Below the pieces are notes generated by a model. That model ran no database searches and had not been told where the DNA came from. It saw only the letters and a list, made by a program, of their open reading frames with translations. Positions 7,572 to 16,060 of a stretch of 64,000 nucleotides of DNA are shown here, in pieces. Source of the stretch: SPJN01 sp965229935 (lineage in GTDB: Bacteria > Pseudomonadota > Alphaproteobacteria > SPJN01); assembly GCA_965229935.1 (NCBI GenBank), contig CBDDKB010000002.1, forward strand, positions 2,790,001 through 2,854,000. Direction: 5' to 3'. Every line of letters starts with the position of its first letter. Position 1 is the first letter of the stretch. Made by a program: the position numbers and the translations under genes.

Positions 7572-8213
7572 ATGGCTGACATCGACTTTTACACAATACC
7601 TATGTCGCGCGGCGCGATTGTGCGCTGGGCCTTGCACGAAGTGGGTGCTGATTATCAGCATCACTTTGTCGATCCCGCGAAAGGTCCGGGGGCTGACCTG
7701 CTGGCGCTTAATCCTATGGGAAAAGTGCCGACCATTGTGCATCACGCAGCGGATGGGGACCATGTGGTGACTGAGGCTGCTGCCATCTGCACATATCTTG
7801 CGGAAATCTATCCTGATGCGGGGCTTGCCCCCACCGATGCAGAACGGGCCGATTATTATCGCTGGATGTATTTTGCTGCCGGGCCGTTCGAGGCTGCGAT
7901 CATGGCCATCAATACAGGCTTTGTCGCCGAAGAGGCGCAGCAACAATCCTTGGGGTATGGGTCGGTGGATCGGGTGATCAGCGCGCTAGATGGCTTATTG
8001 TCCGGTCGCGATTATGTCTGTGGTGATCGGTTTACGATGGCGGACGTTTATTTATGTTCACATATATCGTTCACCAGTATGGCTGGCATGTTGCCTGCAA
8101 CGGATGCGATGAAGGCCTATGTTGAACGGTGCGAGGCGCGCCCGGCCAAGCAGGCAGGGCAGGCCATTGATTTCGCTGAATTCGAAAAGCAACAGGCTGC
8201 GCAGCCTGGTTAG
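7572..8213 (+). CDS. Glutathione S-transferase family protein
   Basis: This 213-residue cytosolic protein has the usual GST layout. The N-terminal thioredoxin-like domain includes the start of helix 1 (IPMSRGAIVRWALHE), the cis-proline loop GKVPTIV and the glutathione-contacting region VTEAAAICTYLAE. The C-terminal helical domain includes the conserved FTMADVYLCSH motif (N-capping box). It probably conjugates glutathione to electrophiles or acts as a glutathione-dependent reductase, and the substrate is unknown. The ATG lies behind AGGGGGC. Its end overlaps the PhlG-like gene on the opposite strand by four bases. Glutathione synthase is encoded at 49.8-50.8 kb. Confidence 0.92.
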   Translation: MADIDFYTIPMSRGAIVRWALHEVGADYQHHFVDPAKGPGADLLALNPMGKVPTIVHHAADGDHVVTEAAAICTYLAEIYPDAGLAPTDAERADYYRWMYFAAGPFEAAIMAINTGFVAEEAQQQSLGYGSVDRVISALDGLLSGRDYVCGDRFTMADVYLCSHISFTSMAGMLPATDAMKAYVERCEARPAKQAGQAIDFAEFEKQQAAQPG

Positions 8214-8950
8214 TTGCCGACCTCACGCTCATAAAGCGCCGGCAGAAAGTCTGATAGATAGCCCATTTCCTGAACCGCATGGGTCATCAGGTCTGTCGCT
8301 GTCTGCCTGTCTGCGGCGATCATCCGCGCCAGCGCCATATTCCCAAATAGCGAGATGGGGGAGGGGGTGAGTTGATTGCCGTCCGCTTCGTCGCGCACCG
8401 CAATTTCTCCCAACCAGAATGTTGACCGCATTTCAGCCCCCCAAGGGGTGTTGCGCACATAGTGGCACATTTTGGCGATATTGATCGGCTGATCCAGCAT
8501 GCCGACACGGGCGCATAACAGGAAATCACCCTCTGGCACTTGGACATCGCCGACAATTTCGCGGTGATCGACGAAATGAATGCGCAGCTTGTTCAGTTCC
8601 GTCCCGATATATTCATGAACAAGATGGCTGGCCCCAACAATTTCCCCCGGAACTTTGTTTTCCCAATCCATCCAAATATGGGCGGTTGGGTGCCACCATT
8701 TATACTGTTCAGTCGTTTGCAGAAAATCAGTGAACCACCATCGCACCATGGCGGGCTTCACGTCTGGCATGCGGGTCAGGGCGCGCACGCGGTATATGCC
8801 GTTTGCCTGACGGGTGATGCCCGTTTCCAGCGCGCTGTAGCCCGGTTCGATAATGTCGCTCGTATCGCGGCTGGCGGCAAAGGGGTTAATGCCAACTGCC
8901 GCGACCAGCAATAAAAGGCCCAATAGGCCCAGCCAATATCGTCCTTTCAC
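8210..8950 (-). CDS. Membrane-anchored DAPG hydrolase (PhlG)-like protein
   Basis: This 246-residue protein starts (GTG) with a hydrophobic helix (residues 6-27), which is either a membrane anchor or an uncleaved signal. The remainder resembles the PhlG fold, with AMVRWWFTDFLQTTEQYKWW, then HPTAHIWMDWEN and HLVHEYIG, which hold candidate zinc-binding His and Glu residues. PhlG hydrolyses a carbon-carbon bond in 2,4-diacetylphloroglucinol. The substrate here is unknown, and an envelope location would be unusual for the family. It is last in a seven-gene minus-strand run. The family call rests on remembered motif similarity, so I hold it moderately. Confidence 0.68.
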   Translation of the reverse strand: MKGRYWLGLLGLLLLVAAVGINPFAASRDTSDIIEPGYSALETGITRQANGIYRVRALTRMPDVKPAMVRWWFTDFLQTTEQYKWWHPTAHIWMDWENKVPGEIVGASHLVHEYIGTELNKLRIHFVDHREIVGDVQVPEGDFLLCARVGMLDQPINIAKMCHYVRNTPWGAEMRSTFWLGEIAVRDEADGNQLTPSPISLFGNMALARMIAADRQTATDLMTHAVQEMGYLSDFLPALYEREVGN

Positions 8951-8979
8951 TTAATATGTCCCCTGAATTGCTTCGCTGA

Positions 8980-9843
8980 TCAGCCCATACGCCCGGCGCG
9001 ATAATCGGCAAAGGCCTGCTCAAGCTCTTCATTCGTGTTCATCACAAAGGGCCCGGCGCGCGCCACGGATTCATTCAAGGGGGCGCCAGACAGCATCAAA
9101 AGCCGTGCGCCCTCTGGCCCCGCGACCAGCGGAATAAAGTCATACCCGATGCCAAGCGCCAGCATTTCACCCGCCTGCCAGTCATGATCAATGCCATCAA
9201 GGGCGGCAGCACCATCCACCAGATAAAGCCCGCATTGCCACCCGTCTTCGATGGGCAGCAGCAGGCTTGCCTCTGGCTCCACCTCTAAAATCGCGATGGT
9301 GACAGGGGTCAGACGGTCGGCGGGGCCAACCACATCATAAAGCTTGCCGCCCAACACTGTGGCTGTTGCCGCCCCGCCTGCAATGGCGACGCGCGGCATC
9401 TGTTCCGCCTTTAACGCCTGATAGCGCGGCGGCATCATCTTGTCCCTAGCAGGCAGGTTCAGCCAAATTTGCAGGGCGTGGAACCGACCGCCTTGTTTAA
9501 CAAACTCAGGCGCGGGGAATTCAGAATGGACGATACCGCCTGCTGCGGTCATCCATTGGGCGTCACCGGGCCTGATCACATCTTCGTGGCCTGCGCTGTC
9601 CTTATGGGCCAGCGCGCCTTCAAAGACATAGGTGATGGTTTCAAACCCCCGATGGGGATGTTCGGGAAACCCCACGGTAGAGCCTGCCGGAATATCCATC
9701 GGCCCCAGATGATCAAGCAGCAAGAACGGGTCCATCAAGTCAAACCCGGCTTGCGGGAACACGCGGTTCAGCGCCACCCCGTCGCCATCGGTAGCCGGAT
9801 GGGCGGGGATGACATGAACTTGATGGGGATCATTGACGGTCAT
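8980..9843 (-). CDS. Pirin family protein (cupin)
   Basis: This is a 287-residue bicupin. The pirin signature is clear: DPFLLLDHLGP, then FPEHPHRGFETITYVFEGAL with the metal-binding HPH, and AAGGIVHSEFP with His and Glu ligands. Bacterial pirins bind Fe or another metal, and some are quercetin dioxygenases. The role here is unknown. The C-terminal cupin is present (MLSGAPLNESVARAGPFVMN), so the length is normal. It lies 11 bases after the Rieske gene and 29 before the PhlG-like gene in a tight run. Confidence 0.94.
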   Translation of the reverse strand: MTVNDPHQVHVIPAHPATDGDGVALNRVFPQAGFDLMDPFLLLDHLGPMDIPAGSTVGFPEHPHRGFETITYVFEGALAHKDSAGHEDVIRPGDAQWMTAAGGIVHSEFPAPEFVKQGGRFHALQIWLNLPARDKMMPPRYQALKAEQMPRVAIAGGAATATVLGGKLYDVVGPADRLTPVTIAILEVEPEASLLLPIEDGWQCGLYLVDGAAALDGIDHDWQAGEMLALGIGYDFIPLVAGPEGARLLMLSGAPLNESVARAGPFVMNTNEELEQAFADYRAGRMG

Positions 9844-9854
9844 AGGGACGCTCG

Positions 9855-10268
9855 CTAACTGGTCGGGATCGTGATCCTATGATCCCCTGTTTTAGCCCCG
9901 ATTTCTACCCCATCATCACCCATTTGCAGCGGAATGGGGGTGAGTTTGCGGCCTATGCATGGCCCTTCGATGCAGCGCCCATCCGAAAGTTCAAACAAGG
10001 CCCCGTGCGTGCCGCAGATAATATGCGTGTTCTCACGGTTCAAAAAACGGTCTGGCTGCCAATCAAGCGGCGAATGGATATGCGGGCAGTCATTAATATA
10101 GGCGTAAAGCGCGCCATCCTTGTGGGTCAGGAAAATCTCGCACCGTTCTGCCCCCTTGCCGAAGCTATAGGATTTGCTGCGATCAGGCTTGATCGACAGC
10201 GCATCCGGCAGGGGGGTGCCCGGTGGCGGGCAAAACCTCATCTGGGGGGAAATCAAGACAGGCTCCAT
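9855..10268 (-). CDS. Rieske [2Fe-2S] domain protein
   Basis: This soluble protein of about 137 residues consists of one Rieske domain. The cluster ligands are visible as C-x-H in YINDCPHIHSPLDW and C-x-x-H in IICGTHGALFEL. It carries a single 2Fe-2S cluster and probably acts as an electron carrier or oxygenase-associated ferredoxin. No oxygenase alpha subunit lies next to it. Start ATG at 10268 has AAGGG directly before it, and an ATG at 10241 is the alternative. Its neighbours are the EVE and pirin genes, with gaps under 20 bases. Confidence 0.93.
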   Translation of the reverse strand: MEPVLISPQMRFCPPPGTPLPDALSIKPDRSKSYSFGKGAERCEIFLTHKDGALYAYINDCPHIHSPLDWQPDRFLNRENTHIICGTHGALFELSDGRCIEGPCIGRKLTPIPLQMGDDGVEIGAKTGDHRITIPTS

Positions 10269-10284
10269 CCCTTACATCCGGCGC

Positions 10285-10716
10285 CTATGCTTTGGGCAGC
10301 TTTTTCAAACCGCCCATGGCGCAGATGCTTTTCCAGCTTTTGGCATCAACAGGCTGCACCGACAGGCGGGAATTTGTCACCAAGGGTAACTCCGCAAATC
10401 GTTCATCACCCTTAATGTCGGCAAGGGTAACTTCCGTTTCGAAATCACAGACATAGGCAATATCCACCATGCCAAAGCGGCCTTTTGGGTCCGTGTGATC
10501 GGGGTAATGTTCCTTGATCACTTTGACGACGCCCATGATCCGCTTTTCATTCACGGAATGATAGAAAAAGCCCAGATCGCCGATTTTCATCGCCTTCATA
10601 TTATTATTGGCCTGATAATTGCGCACACCATCCCAATGTTCGCCCTTATCGCCGCGTTTTTTCTGATCATCCCAAGACCAAGTGTTGGGTTCTGACTTAA
10701 ATAACCAATATGCCAT
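10285..10716 (-). CDS. EVE domain protein
   Basis: This 143-residue single-domain protein opens with the EVE hallmark MAYWLFKSEPNTWSWDD, continues with HWDGVRNYQANNNMKAMK and GDLGFFYHS, and ends LKKLPKA. EVE domains have a PUA-like fold and are thought to bind modified bases in DNA or RNA, or modified ligands. The gene often sits next to YCII and gpsA genes in alphaproteobacteria, as here. The gap to the YCII gene is 15 bases. Confidence 0.95.
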   Translation of the reverse strand: MAYWLFKSEPNTWSWDDQKKRGDKGEHWDGVRNYQANNNMKAMKIGDLGFFYHSVNEKRIMGVVKVIKEHYPDHTDPKGRFGMVDIAYVCDFETEVTLADIKGDERFAELPLVTNSRLSVQPVDAKSWKSICAMGGLKKLPKA

Positions 10717-10731
10717 GTGTCTTCTCGCTCC

Positions 10732-11025
10732 TTACTTATCTGCTGCTGCGCCAAGCAGCGCCTTAAAGGGGCGGATGGTTACTGATTCAAACAGACCAGC
10801 CTTGTTATAGGGGTCGTTTTCAAACAAGGCGCGCAGGGCTTCAAGGCTGTCATATTCCATTACGAACATAGACCCGGCCATGCTTTCCCCATCATCTGAC
10901 AGCATGGGGCCACCGATTCTGATCTTGTCCATAAACCCTGCGGCCCATTCAAGATGGGCTTGCCGATTATCAAGGCGGGTTTGCAGGGAATTGGGTTTAT
11001 CGACGGCATAGACGCTGAACAGCAT
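10732..11025 (-). CDS. YciI-like (YCII) family protein
   Basis: This 97-residue protein opens MLFSVYAVDKPNSLQTR, which is the YCII ferredoxin-like fold with the conserved Asp. It continues with HLEWAAGFMDKIRIGGPML, then GSMFVMEYDSLEALRALFEN and DPYNKAGLFESVTIRPF. The family is mostly uncharacterised, and some members act in chlorinated-aromatic degradation. The true start is the ATG at 11025 behind AGAGGTTCC. A longer frame reading back into gpsA has no YCII content. It is translated in a chain tsaD, gpsA, YCII, EVE. Confidence 0.92.
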   Translation of the reverse strand: MLFSVYAVDKPNSLQTRLDNRQAHLEWAAGFMDKIRIGGPMLSDDGESMAGSMFVMEYDSLEALRALFENDPYNKAGLFESVTIRPFKALLGAAADK

Positions 11026-11041
11026 AAGGAACCTCTGATAA

Positions 11042-12055
11042 TTAATATTCGGTGGTAAAGGGCCGGGACAGCAGATCATAAATGACCTGATCAATCGGTG
11101 CCCCTTCGTGAAGAACGGCGTGAACGGCTGCGGTGATCGGCATCTCGATCCCCAGCCTGTCTGCCAATTTATGCACGGCAAGCGATGTGGTGACCCCTTC
11201 GGCCACGCTGTTCCGGCTTGCCATAATCTCGTCCATGGTTTGGCCCTGCCCAATGGCCTGCCCGAGAGAAAAATTGCGCGATTGGGTGGAGGTGCAGGTC
11301 AAAACCAGATCGCCCAGCCCCGCAAGGCCCATCATGGTTTCACGCTTGCCGCCAAGAGCTTGACCCAGCCGTACCATTTCTGCTGTGCCGCGCGCGATCA
11401 GGGCCGCGCGGGCATTGTCGCCCAATTGCTTGCCATCAACGATCCCGCAGGCAATGGCGAACACATTCTTGATCGCGCCGCCGATTTCTGCGCCGCGCGG
11501 GTCGGTCGAAAGATAGGGGCGAAAGGTCGGCAGACCAATTGTATTGGCGATGGTTTTCCCGGTTTCAGAGTTGCCACAGGACAGGGTGACCGCTGTCGGC
11601 TTCCCGCTTGCTACTTCGCGTGCAAATGTCGGGCCGGACAGAATGGCTTGGGTATAGCCGGGCAGGGCATCTGCCAGCATCTCGCTCATCAGTTTGCCGG
11701 TTTCGATATGGATGCCTTTACAGCAAATGACTTGAGCCTGGTTCTTACCAGATTTGTCGAGTGCTTCGCGCGCCTCGCCCGCGACGACGCCCAAAAACTG
11801 TGCTGGTGTCACCCAGAAAATCACATCGGCGCCGGCAATATCGCCCAGCGTGCCTGTGGCCCTGATATTTTCAGACAGGGGCACACCCGCCAGAAAGGGC
11901 GTGTTTTCATGGGCCGCGTTGATCGCGTCGACGGTTTCCCGCTCCCGCGCCCACAAGGTCACGTCGCGCCCGGCGCGGGCGGCAGCCTCGGCAATGGCGG
12001 TGCCCCAGGCCCCGCCGCCAACAACGGCCACTGATTGATAAAATGAGTCGGTCAT
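11042..12055 (-). CDS. gpsA: Glycerol-3-phosphate dehydrogenase [NAD(P)+]
   Basis: This 337-residue cytosolic enzyme reduces dihydroxyacetone phosphate to sn-glycerol 3-phosphate for phospholipid synthesis. The Rossmann motif VAVVGGGAWGTAIAEAAA is near the N-terminus. GPTFAREVA, then AIKNVFAIACGIVDG with the catalytic Lys, and AGLGDLVLTCTSTQSRN follow in family order. Length is standard. It starts nine bases after the tsaD stop, so the two are almost surely one transcript, a common alphaproteobacterial arrangement. The catabolic counterpart GlpD is encoded at 53.4 kb. Confidence 0.98.
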   Translation of the reverse strand: MTDSFYQSVAVVGGGAWGTAIAEAAARAGRDVTLWARERETVDAINAAHENTPFLAGVPLSENIRATGTLGDIAGADVIFWVTPAQFLGVVAGEAREALDKSGKNQAQVICCKGIHIETGKLMSEMLADALPGYTQAILSGPTFAREVASGKPTAVTLSCGNSETGKTIANTIGLPTFRPYLSTDPRGAEIGGAIKNVFAIACGIVDGKQLGDNARAALIARGTAEMVRLGQALGGKRETMMGLAGLGDLVLTCTSTQSRNFSLGQAIGQGQTMDEIMASRNSVAEGVTTSLAVHKLADRLGIEMPITAAVHAVLHEGAPIDQVIYDLLSRPFTTEY

Positions 12056-12064
12056 ATCAGGACC

Positions 12065-13123
12065 TTACGGTGCTGCTGTCAGCTCATCAAGCGGCCAACG
12101 GGCCCGCGCCGCAATTTCCAGCGGATCGGTCAGCCCCAGCGCCAAGCGTTCCAGCCCGGCCCATGCAATCATCGCGCCATTGTCGGTACAAAGTTTTAGG
12201 GGCGGGGCGACAAAGTTGACGGGCAGGTCAGCCAAGGCCTGCCTAATGGTTTGATTGGCAGCAACGCCCCCGGCAACCACCAGTGTCGGCGTGTCGACGG
12301 CAGGATGGTCTTCCAAAAAGCGCGTCAGTGCGCTTTGCGTGCGGCTGGCCAAAATGGTGGCGGTCACCCCCTGAAAACTGGCGCATAGATCGGCGATATC
12401 CTGTTCGGACATGCGGTCTGCGCCGCCCAGCCCCTCAATCTCGCGTCGTGCAGCGGTTTTAAGGCCAGAGAATGAGAAATCGCACCCGTCCCGCTTGATC
12501 AGCGGTTTGGGCAGGTCAAAGCGGGCGGAATCGCCTGCGCTGCCCCAGCGTTCGACCGCCGGGCCGCCCGGTTGCGGCAGGCCAAGCATTTTTGCAAGCT
12601 TGTCAAAGGCTTCGCCCACGGCATCGTCCAGCGTGCCGCCATAAAGGGTGAATTTCCCAACGCCATCGACGCTTAATAACTGGCAATGGCCACCTGAGAC
12701 GAGCAGCAACAAATAGGGGAAGGTCAGCTCCTCCGTCAGGCGGGGGGACAGGGCGTGGCCTTCAAGGTGGTTGACCCCGATCAAGGGTTTGCCCGATGCA
12801 GCCGCCAGTGCCTTGGCGGTCATCAACCCGACCATAACGCCGCCGATCAGGCCAGGGCCTGCGGTGGCAGCGATCCCGTCGATCTCAGAAAGTGCGAGCC
12901 CAGCCTCGTCCAAGGTTTTTGCGATCAACCCGTCCAAATGATCAATATGGGCGCGGGCCGCGATTTCAGGCACCACGCCGCCATAGGGCTTGTGATCCTC
13001 GAATTGCGACAGAACCTGATGGGCAATCAGCTCGCGCGTGCCTTCAGGCGCACCACGGACGATCGCAGCGGCGGTTTCATCGCAGCTTGTTTCGATCCCT
13101 AGAACTGTTAGCACCTTGGTCAC
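12065..13123 (-). CDS. tsaD: tRNA N6-threonylcarbamoyladenosine synthase subunit TsaD
   Basis: This protein of about 352 residues transfers the threonylcarbamoyl group to A37 of ANN-decoding tRNAs, together with TsaB and TsaE (not in the window). The diagnostic opening VLGIETSCDETAAAIV is followed by the metal-binding HIDHLDGL and HLEGHALSP motifs, and then LLVSGGHCQLL and FSFSGLKTAA. The start is uncertain. GTGs at 13123 and 13114 bracket the usual family start, and a TTG at 13153 is less likely. It is divergent from hemC, with the shared promoters in the 60 bases between. It heads the seven-gene minus-strand run. Confidence 0.97.
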   Translation of the reverse strand: MTKVLTVLGIETSCDETAAAIVRGAPEGTRELIAHQVLSQFEDHKPYGGVVPEIAARAHIDHLDGLIAKTLDEAGLALSEIDGIAATAGPGLIGGVMVGLMTAKALAAASGKPLIGVNHLEGHALSPRLTEELTFPYLLLLVSGGHCQLLSVDGVGKFTLYGGTLDDAVGEAFDKLAKMLGLPQPGGPAVERWGSAGDSARFDLPKPLIKRDGCDFSFSGLKTAARREIEGLGGADRMSEQDIADLCASFQGVTATILASRTQSALTRFLEDHPAVDTPTLVVAGGVAANQTIRQALADLPVNFVAPPLKLCTDNGAMIAWAGLERLALGLTDPLEIAARARWPLDELTAAP

Positions 13124-13182
13124 GTCAATTGTCCGAAAATTAAGACTGTTCAATATGTTCTAGCTGCATTAACACTTCCCCT

Positions 13183-14130
13183 ATGGCACTGGAAAGACCT
13201 CTTAAACTTGGAACCCGCAGCAGTCCGCTTGCCCTCTGGCAGGCTGAGGCCGTCAAACAAGGCTTGCTTGACGCCCATGATTGGCCCGACGACGCTGTAG
13301 AGATTATACCTATGTCCACCCGGGGTGACCGGGTTCAGGACCGTCCCTTGGCAGAAATCGGCGGAAAAGGCCTGTTTACCGAGGAGATTGAGGCCGGTTT
13401 GCTGGCAGGCACAATCGACCTTGCAGTTCATTCGATGAAGGATGTGGCAACACAATTGCCGGACGGGTTGATCATGTCGACCTTCCTGAAACGGGAAGAT
13501 CCGCGTGATGCGCTGATCGCCGCACCGGGCATAACATCGCTGGACGATATCCCAGCGGGCGCGATCGTCGGCACGGCAAGTCTGCGGCGGGGGGCACAAA
13601 CCCTTGCCAAAAGACCGGATCTGAGGCTTGAGCCGATGCGTGGCTCCGTCCAGACGCGGCTTGATAAAATTGAAAAGGGTGTGGCGGTTGCCACCTATCT
13701 GGCCTATGCGGGCCTGAAACGATTGGGGCTTGAGGATCGGGCGGTCAAACCGCTTGAAACAGCAGAGATGCTGCCCGCCCTGTGTCAGGGTATTATCGGG
13801 GTTGAGATCAATGCCGGGAACGAGGCTTTGGCCGCCTTGCTGGCCCCGCTGAACCATGCGCCTAGTGAATATGCCGCCCTGTGTGAGCGGGCCATGCTGG
13901 CGCGCCTTGACGGGTCCTGCCGGACGCCTATTGCGGGCCTGTCGCAACTATCCGCCGATGGCACCACCATTCACCTGAAGGGTGCTGTTTTTGCCGATGA
14001 TGGGTCAGAATCAGTCTATCATGAGGACAGCGCCCCCGTGGCGGAGGCTGCCCAACTTGGCACCCGCGTTGGCGAGGCGATTGCAGAACAGGTCAAGGAC
14101 AGTCCTGCCATTACCGTAGGGGATAAATAA
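13183..14130 (+). CDS. hemC: Hydroxymethylbilane synthase (porphobilinogen deaminase)
   Basis: This 315-residue cytosolic enzyme polymerises four porphobilinogens into hydroxymethylbilane on a covalent dipyrromethane cofactor. The opening LKLGTRSSPLALWQA, the substrate-contacting TRGDRVQD and KGLFTEEIE, and HSMKDVATQLP are all present. The cofactor-carrying Cys is C246, in LDGSCRTPIAG. It is followed two bases later by the hemD-mic60 fusion, which uses its product. Confidence 0.98.
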   Translation: MALERPLKLGTRSSPLALWQAEAVKQGLLDAHDWPDDAVEIIPMSTRGDRVQDRPLAEIGGKGLFTEEIEAGLLAGTIDLAVHSMKDVATQLPDGLIMSTFLKREDPRDALIAAPGITSLDDIPAGAIVGTASLRRGAQTLAKRPDLRLEPMRGSVQTRLDKIEKGVAVATYLAYAGLKRLGLEDRAVKPLETAEMLPALCQGIIGVEINAGNEALAALLAPLNHAPSEYAALCERAMLARLDGSCRTPIAGLSQLSADGTTIHLKGAVFADDGSESVYHEDSAPVAEAAQLGTRVGEAIAEQVKDSPAITVGDK

Positions 14131-14132
14131 AC

Positions 14133-16058
14133 ATGCGCCTGATGCTGACCCGTGCCAAGGCAGATGCCGCTGAAACACTGGATCAGCTAAAGGCTGACCA
14201 CACGGTCCTGCATGAGCCCTTGTTGACTATTTTGCCCGGTCCTGATGCCGATGCTGTCAGCGCCATTGTGCTTGATAGTGTGCAAGGCTTGCTCGCCACC
14301 AGTTCAAACGGTGTCCGCGCCATGGCAAGCTGGGCTGAGGCGACGAAACTACCCCTATTTGCCGTAGGCGATGCCACCGCCCGCACAGCGCGTGAGCTGG
14401 GTTTTTCACAGGTTGAAAGCGCTGATGGCGATGTCAATGCGCTCGCGGCGCTGGTGAAGGTGAAGTGCAAGCCTGCTGACGGGCCCTTGGTGCATGGTGC
14501 AGGAACCGTCCGCGCCGGGGATTTAAAGGCCATGCTGGAGGCTGATGGCTTTCAGGTCCGCCGCTTGGCGCTTTATAAGGCTGAAGCTGCCAAGGCGCTG
14601 AGCACTGCAGGGCTTGCTTTTTTACGGGCTGATAAGCCCGGTGGGGTTTTGTTCTATTCCCCCCGTACCGCCGAAACCTTTGCCCAGATCGCTGAAAAGG
14701 CGGGCCTGAAGGGTAAATTGGGGCAGGTGACGGGCTATTGTTTAAGCCCGGCGGTTGCAAAGGCGCTTGAAGGGGTGGGGTTTGGTAACGTAGAAATTGC
14801 AGATAAGCCGCGTGAAGACAGCCTATTGGCCCTTCTAAATAAGCCGCAGCCAAAAAAGGCAGACACTATAAAGCCGGAGGCACCTAAGATGGCGACGCCC
14901 GACAAGCCCGAAACGCCCAAAAAGCAGACCTCCAGCTCTGCAGCGCCAAAGGTTGGCGCGACTGCCAAATCCAACCCAACAAAGCCGACGACAGCGGGCG
15001 CCGCCCCGCGTGCGGGGGCAAAGCCTGTTTCGACCCCGAAAAAATCATCAGGGGGCCGGATGGGCTGGTATGTGGCAGGCGTTCTGGCGCTGGTTATTGC
15101 GGGCAGTGTTGGCACGATTGCCGGGCTGCCCTATGTGCCGGACAGTTTGAAAGACCGGATGGGGCTGGGTTCGCCTGCGCCGCAACAGGTCCCGGCAAAT
15201 TCTGGGCCTGATTATGGGCCGCAATTGCGTATCCTGTCCCAAAAGGTGGCGGCACTTGAATCTGCGCCTGCTCCCGGCATGACAGGATCGTCAGACGCTG
15301 CCGCAATGGCAGCCCTAGAAACACTGTCTGATCGTGTTGACGCGTTGGAGGCACAGGCCCAATCGCAAGGGGCCGCGTCCGGTCAGGACAGTAGGCAGGT
15401 AGAAGTGCTTCAAAATCGCGTTGCCGCGCTTGAGGCGCTGGTGGCAGAGCTTGCCAGCGCACCTGCAAATGCGGCGGTGAGCGAGGATTTGACCACAAGG
15501 ATGGAAGAAATTGCGCTCGCTGCTTCCTCCGGGCGCAGTGCTGCGATCCTGTCCTTATCAGCGCTTGACCGTGCTGTGCGCAGCGGCAGCCCCTTTGGGA
15601 CTGAATTGTCTGCGGCGCAATCCTTGATCAGTGACGACGCCTCTGCCCCCTCATTTGCGCAACTCGCTGATTTTGCTGATGAAGGCGTGATGAGCCGCAA
15701 GCGTCTTGAAAGCCAGTTTGCCCTTTTGGCGCGTGAGGCTGTGCGCGCCGCCATGGTGCCTGAGGACGCCCCCTGGTATCGGCGTTGGTTTGCCAATGCC
15801 CTGTCGATTGTCACAATCCGCCCGGTCGGCGATGTGCCCGGCGGCGATGTGCCTGCCCGGATTGCCCGTGCCGAAGCCGCACTTGGTGATGATGATCTGG
15901 CAGGTGCCGTGCGCGGGGTTGAGGCCCTTGATGGCGTTGCCGCGCGGGTCATGCAGGTGTGGCTGACAGCGGCACAGGCTCGACTTGGCGCTGAACAAGC
16001 ACTTGCCCAATTGCAATCCAATGCGCTGGCGCCACAGGCCACAGAAGGTGAGGGCTGA
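14133..16058 (+). CDS. Uroporphyrinogen-III synthase fused to Mic60/mitofilin
   Basis: This is a single 641-codon frame that joins two proteins. Residues 1-235 are a HemD (uroporphyrinogen-III synthase) domain, with MRLMLTRAKADAAETLDQL, ATSSNGVRAM and VLFYSPRTAETFAQIA. Residues 236-309 are a Lys/Pro/Ala-rich linker. A transmembrane helix follows at about 310-335, then a coiled coil at about 365-450. A mitofilin C-terminal domain at about 470-625 includes LSLSALDRAVRSGSPFGTEL and WYRRWFANALSIVTIRP. HemD closes the tetrapyrrole ring in the cytosol, and Mic60 shapes inner-membrane invaginations and contacts outer-membrane proteins. A GGAGG site and in-frame ATG at 14889 could also yield a stand-alone Mic60. 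Separate neighbouring hemD and mic60 genes are the usual alphaproteobacterial state. Confidence 0.9.
   Translation: MRLMLTRAKADAAETLDQLKADHTVLHEPLLTILPGPDADAVSAIVLDSVQGLLATSSNGVRAMASWAEATKLPLFAVGDATARTARELGFSQVESADGDVNALAALVKVKCKPADGPLVHGAGTVRAGDLKAMLEADGFQVRRLALYKAEAAKALSTAGLAFLRADKPGGVLFYSPRTAETFAQIAEKAGLKGKLGQVTGYCLSPAVAKALEGVGFGNVEIADKPREDSLLALLNKPQPKKADTIKPEAPKMATPDKPETPKKQTSSSAAPKVGATAKSNPTKPTTAGAAPRAGAKPVSTPKKSSGGRMGWYVAGVLALVIAGSVGTIAGLPYVPDSLKDRMGLGSPAPQQVPANSGPDYGPQLRILSQKVAALESAPAPGMTGSSDAAAMAALETLSDRVDALEAQAQSQGAASGQDSRQVEVLQNRVAALEALVAELASAPANAAVSEDLTTRMEEIALAASSGRSAAILSLSALDRAVRSGSPFGTELSAAQSLISDDASAPSFAQLADFADEGVMSRKRLESQFALLAREAVRAAMVPEDAPWYRRWFANALSIVTIRPVGDVPGGDVPARIARAEAALGDDDLAGAVRGVEALDGVAARVMQVWLTAAQARLGAEQALAQLQSNALAPQATEGEG
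14876..14891 (+). promoter_or_regulatory. Internal ribosome-binding site and ATG inside the hemD-mic60 fusion
   Basis: GGAGG at 14876-14880 lies eight bases before an in-frame ATG at 14889-14891, residue 253 of the fusion. This is just ahead of the linker and transmembrane helix. A protein starting here would be a 389-residue Mic60 with a short cytoplasmic tail, the expected size and topology of free-standing alphaproteobacterial Mic60. Confidence 0.6.
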
Positions 16059-16060
16059 TC

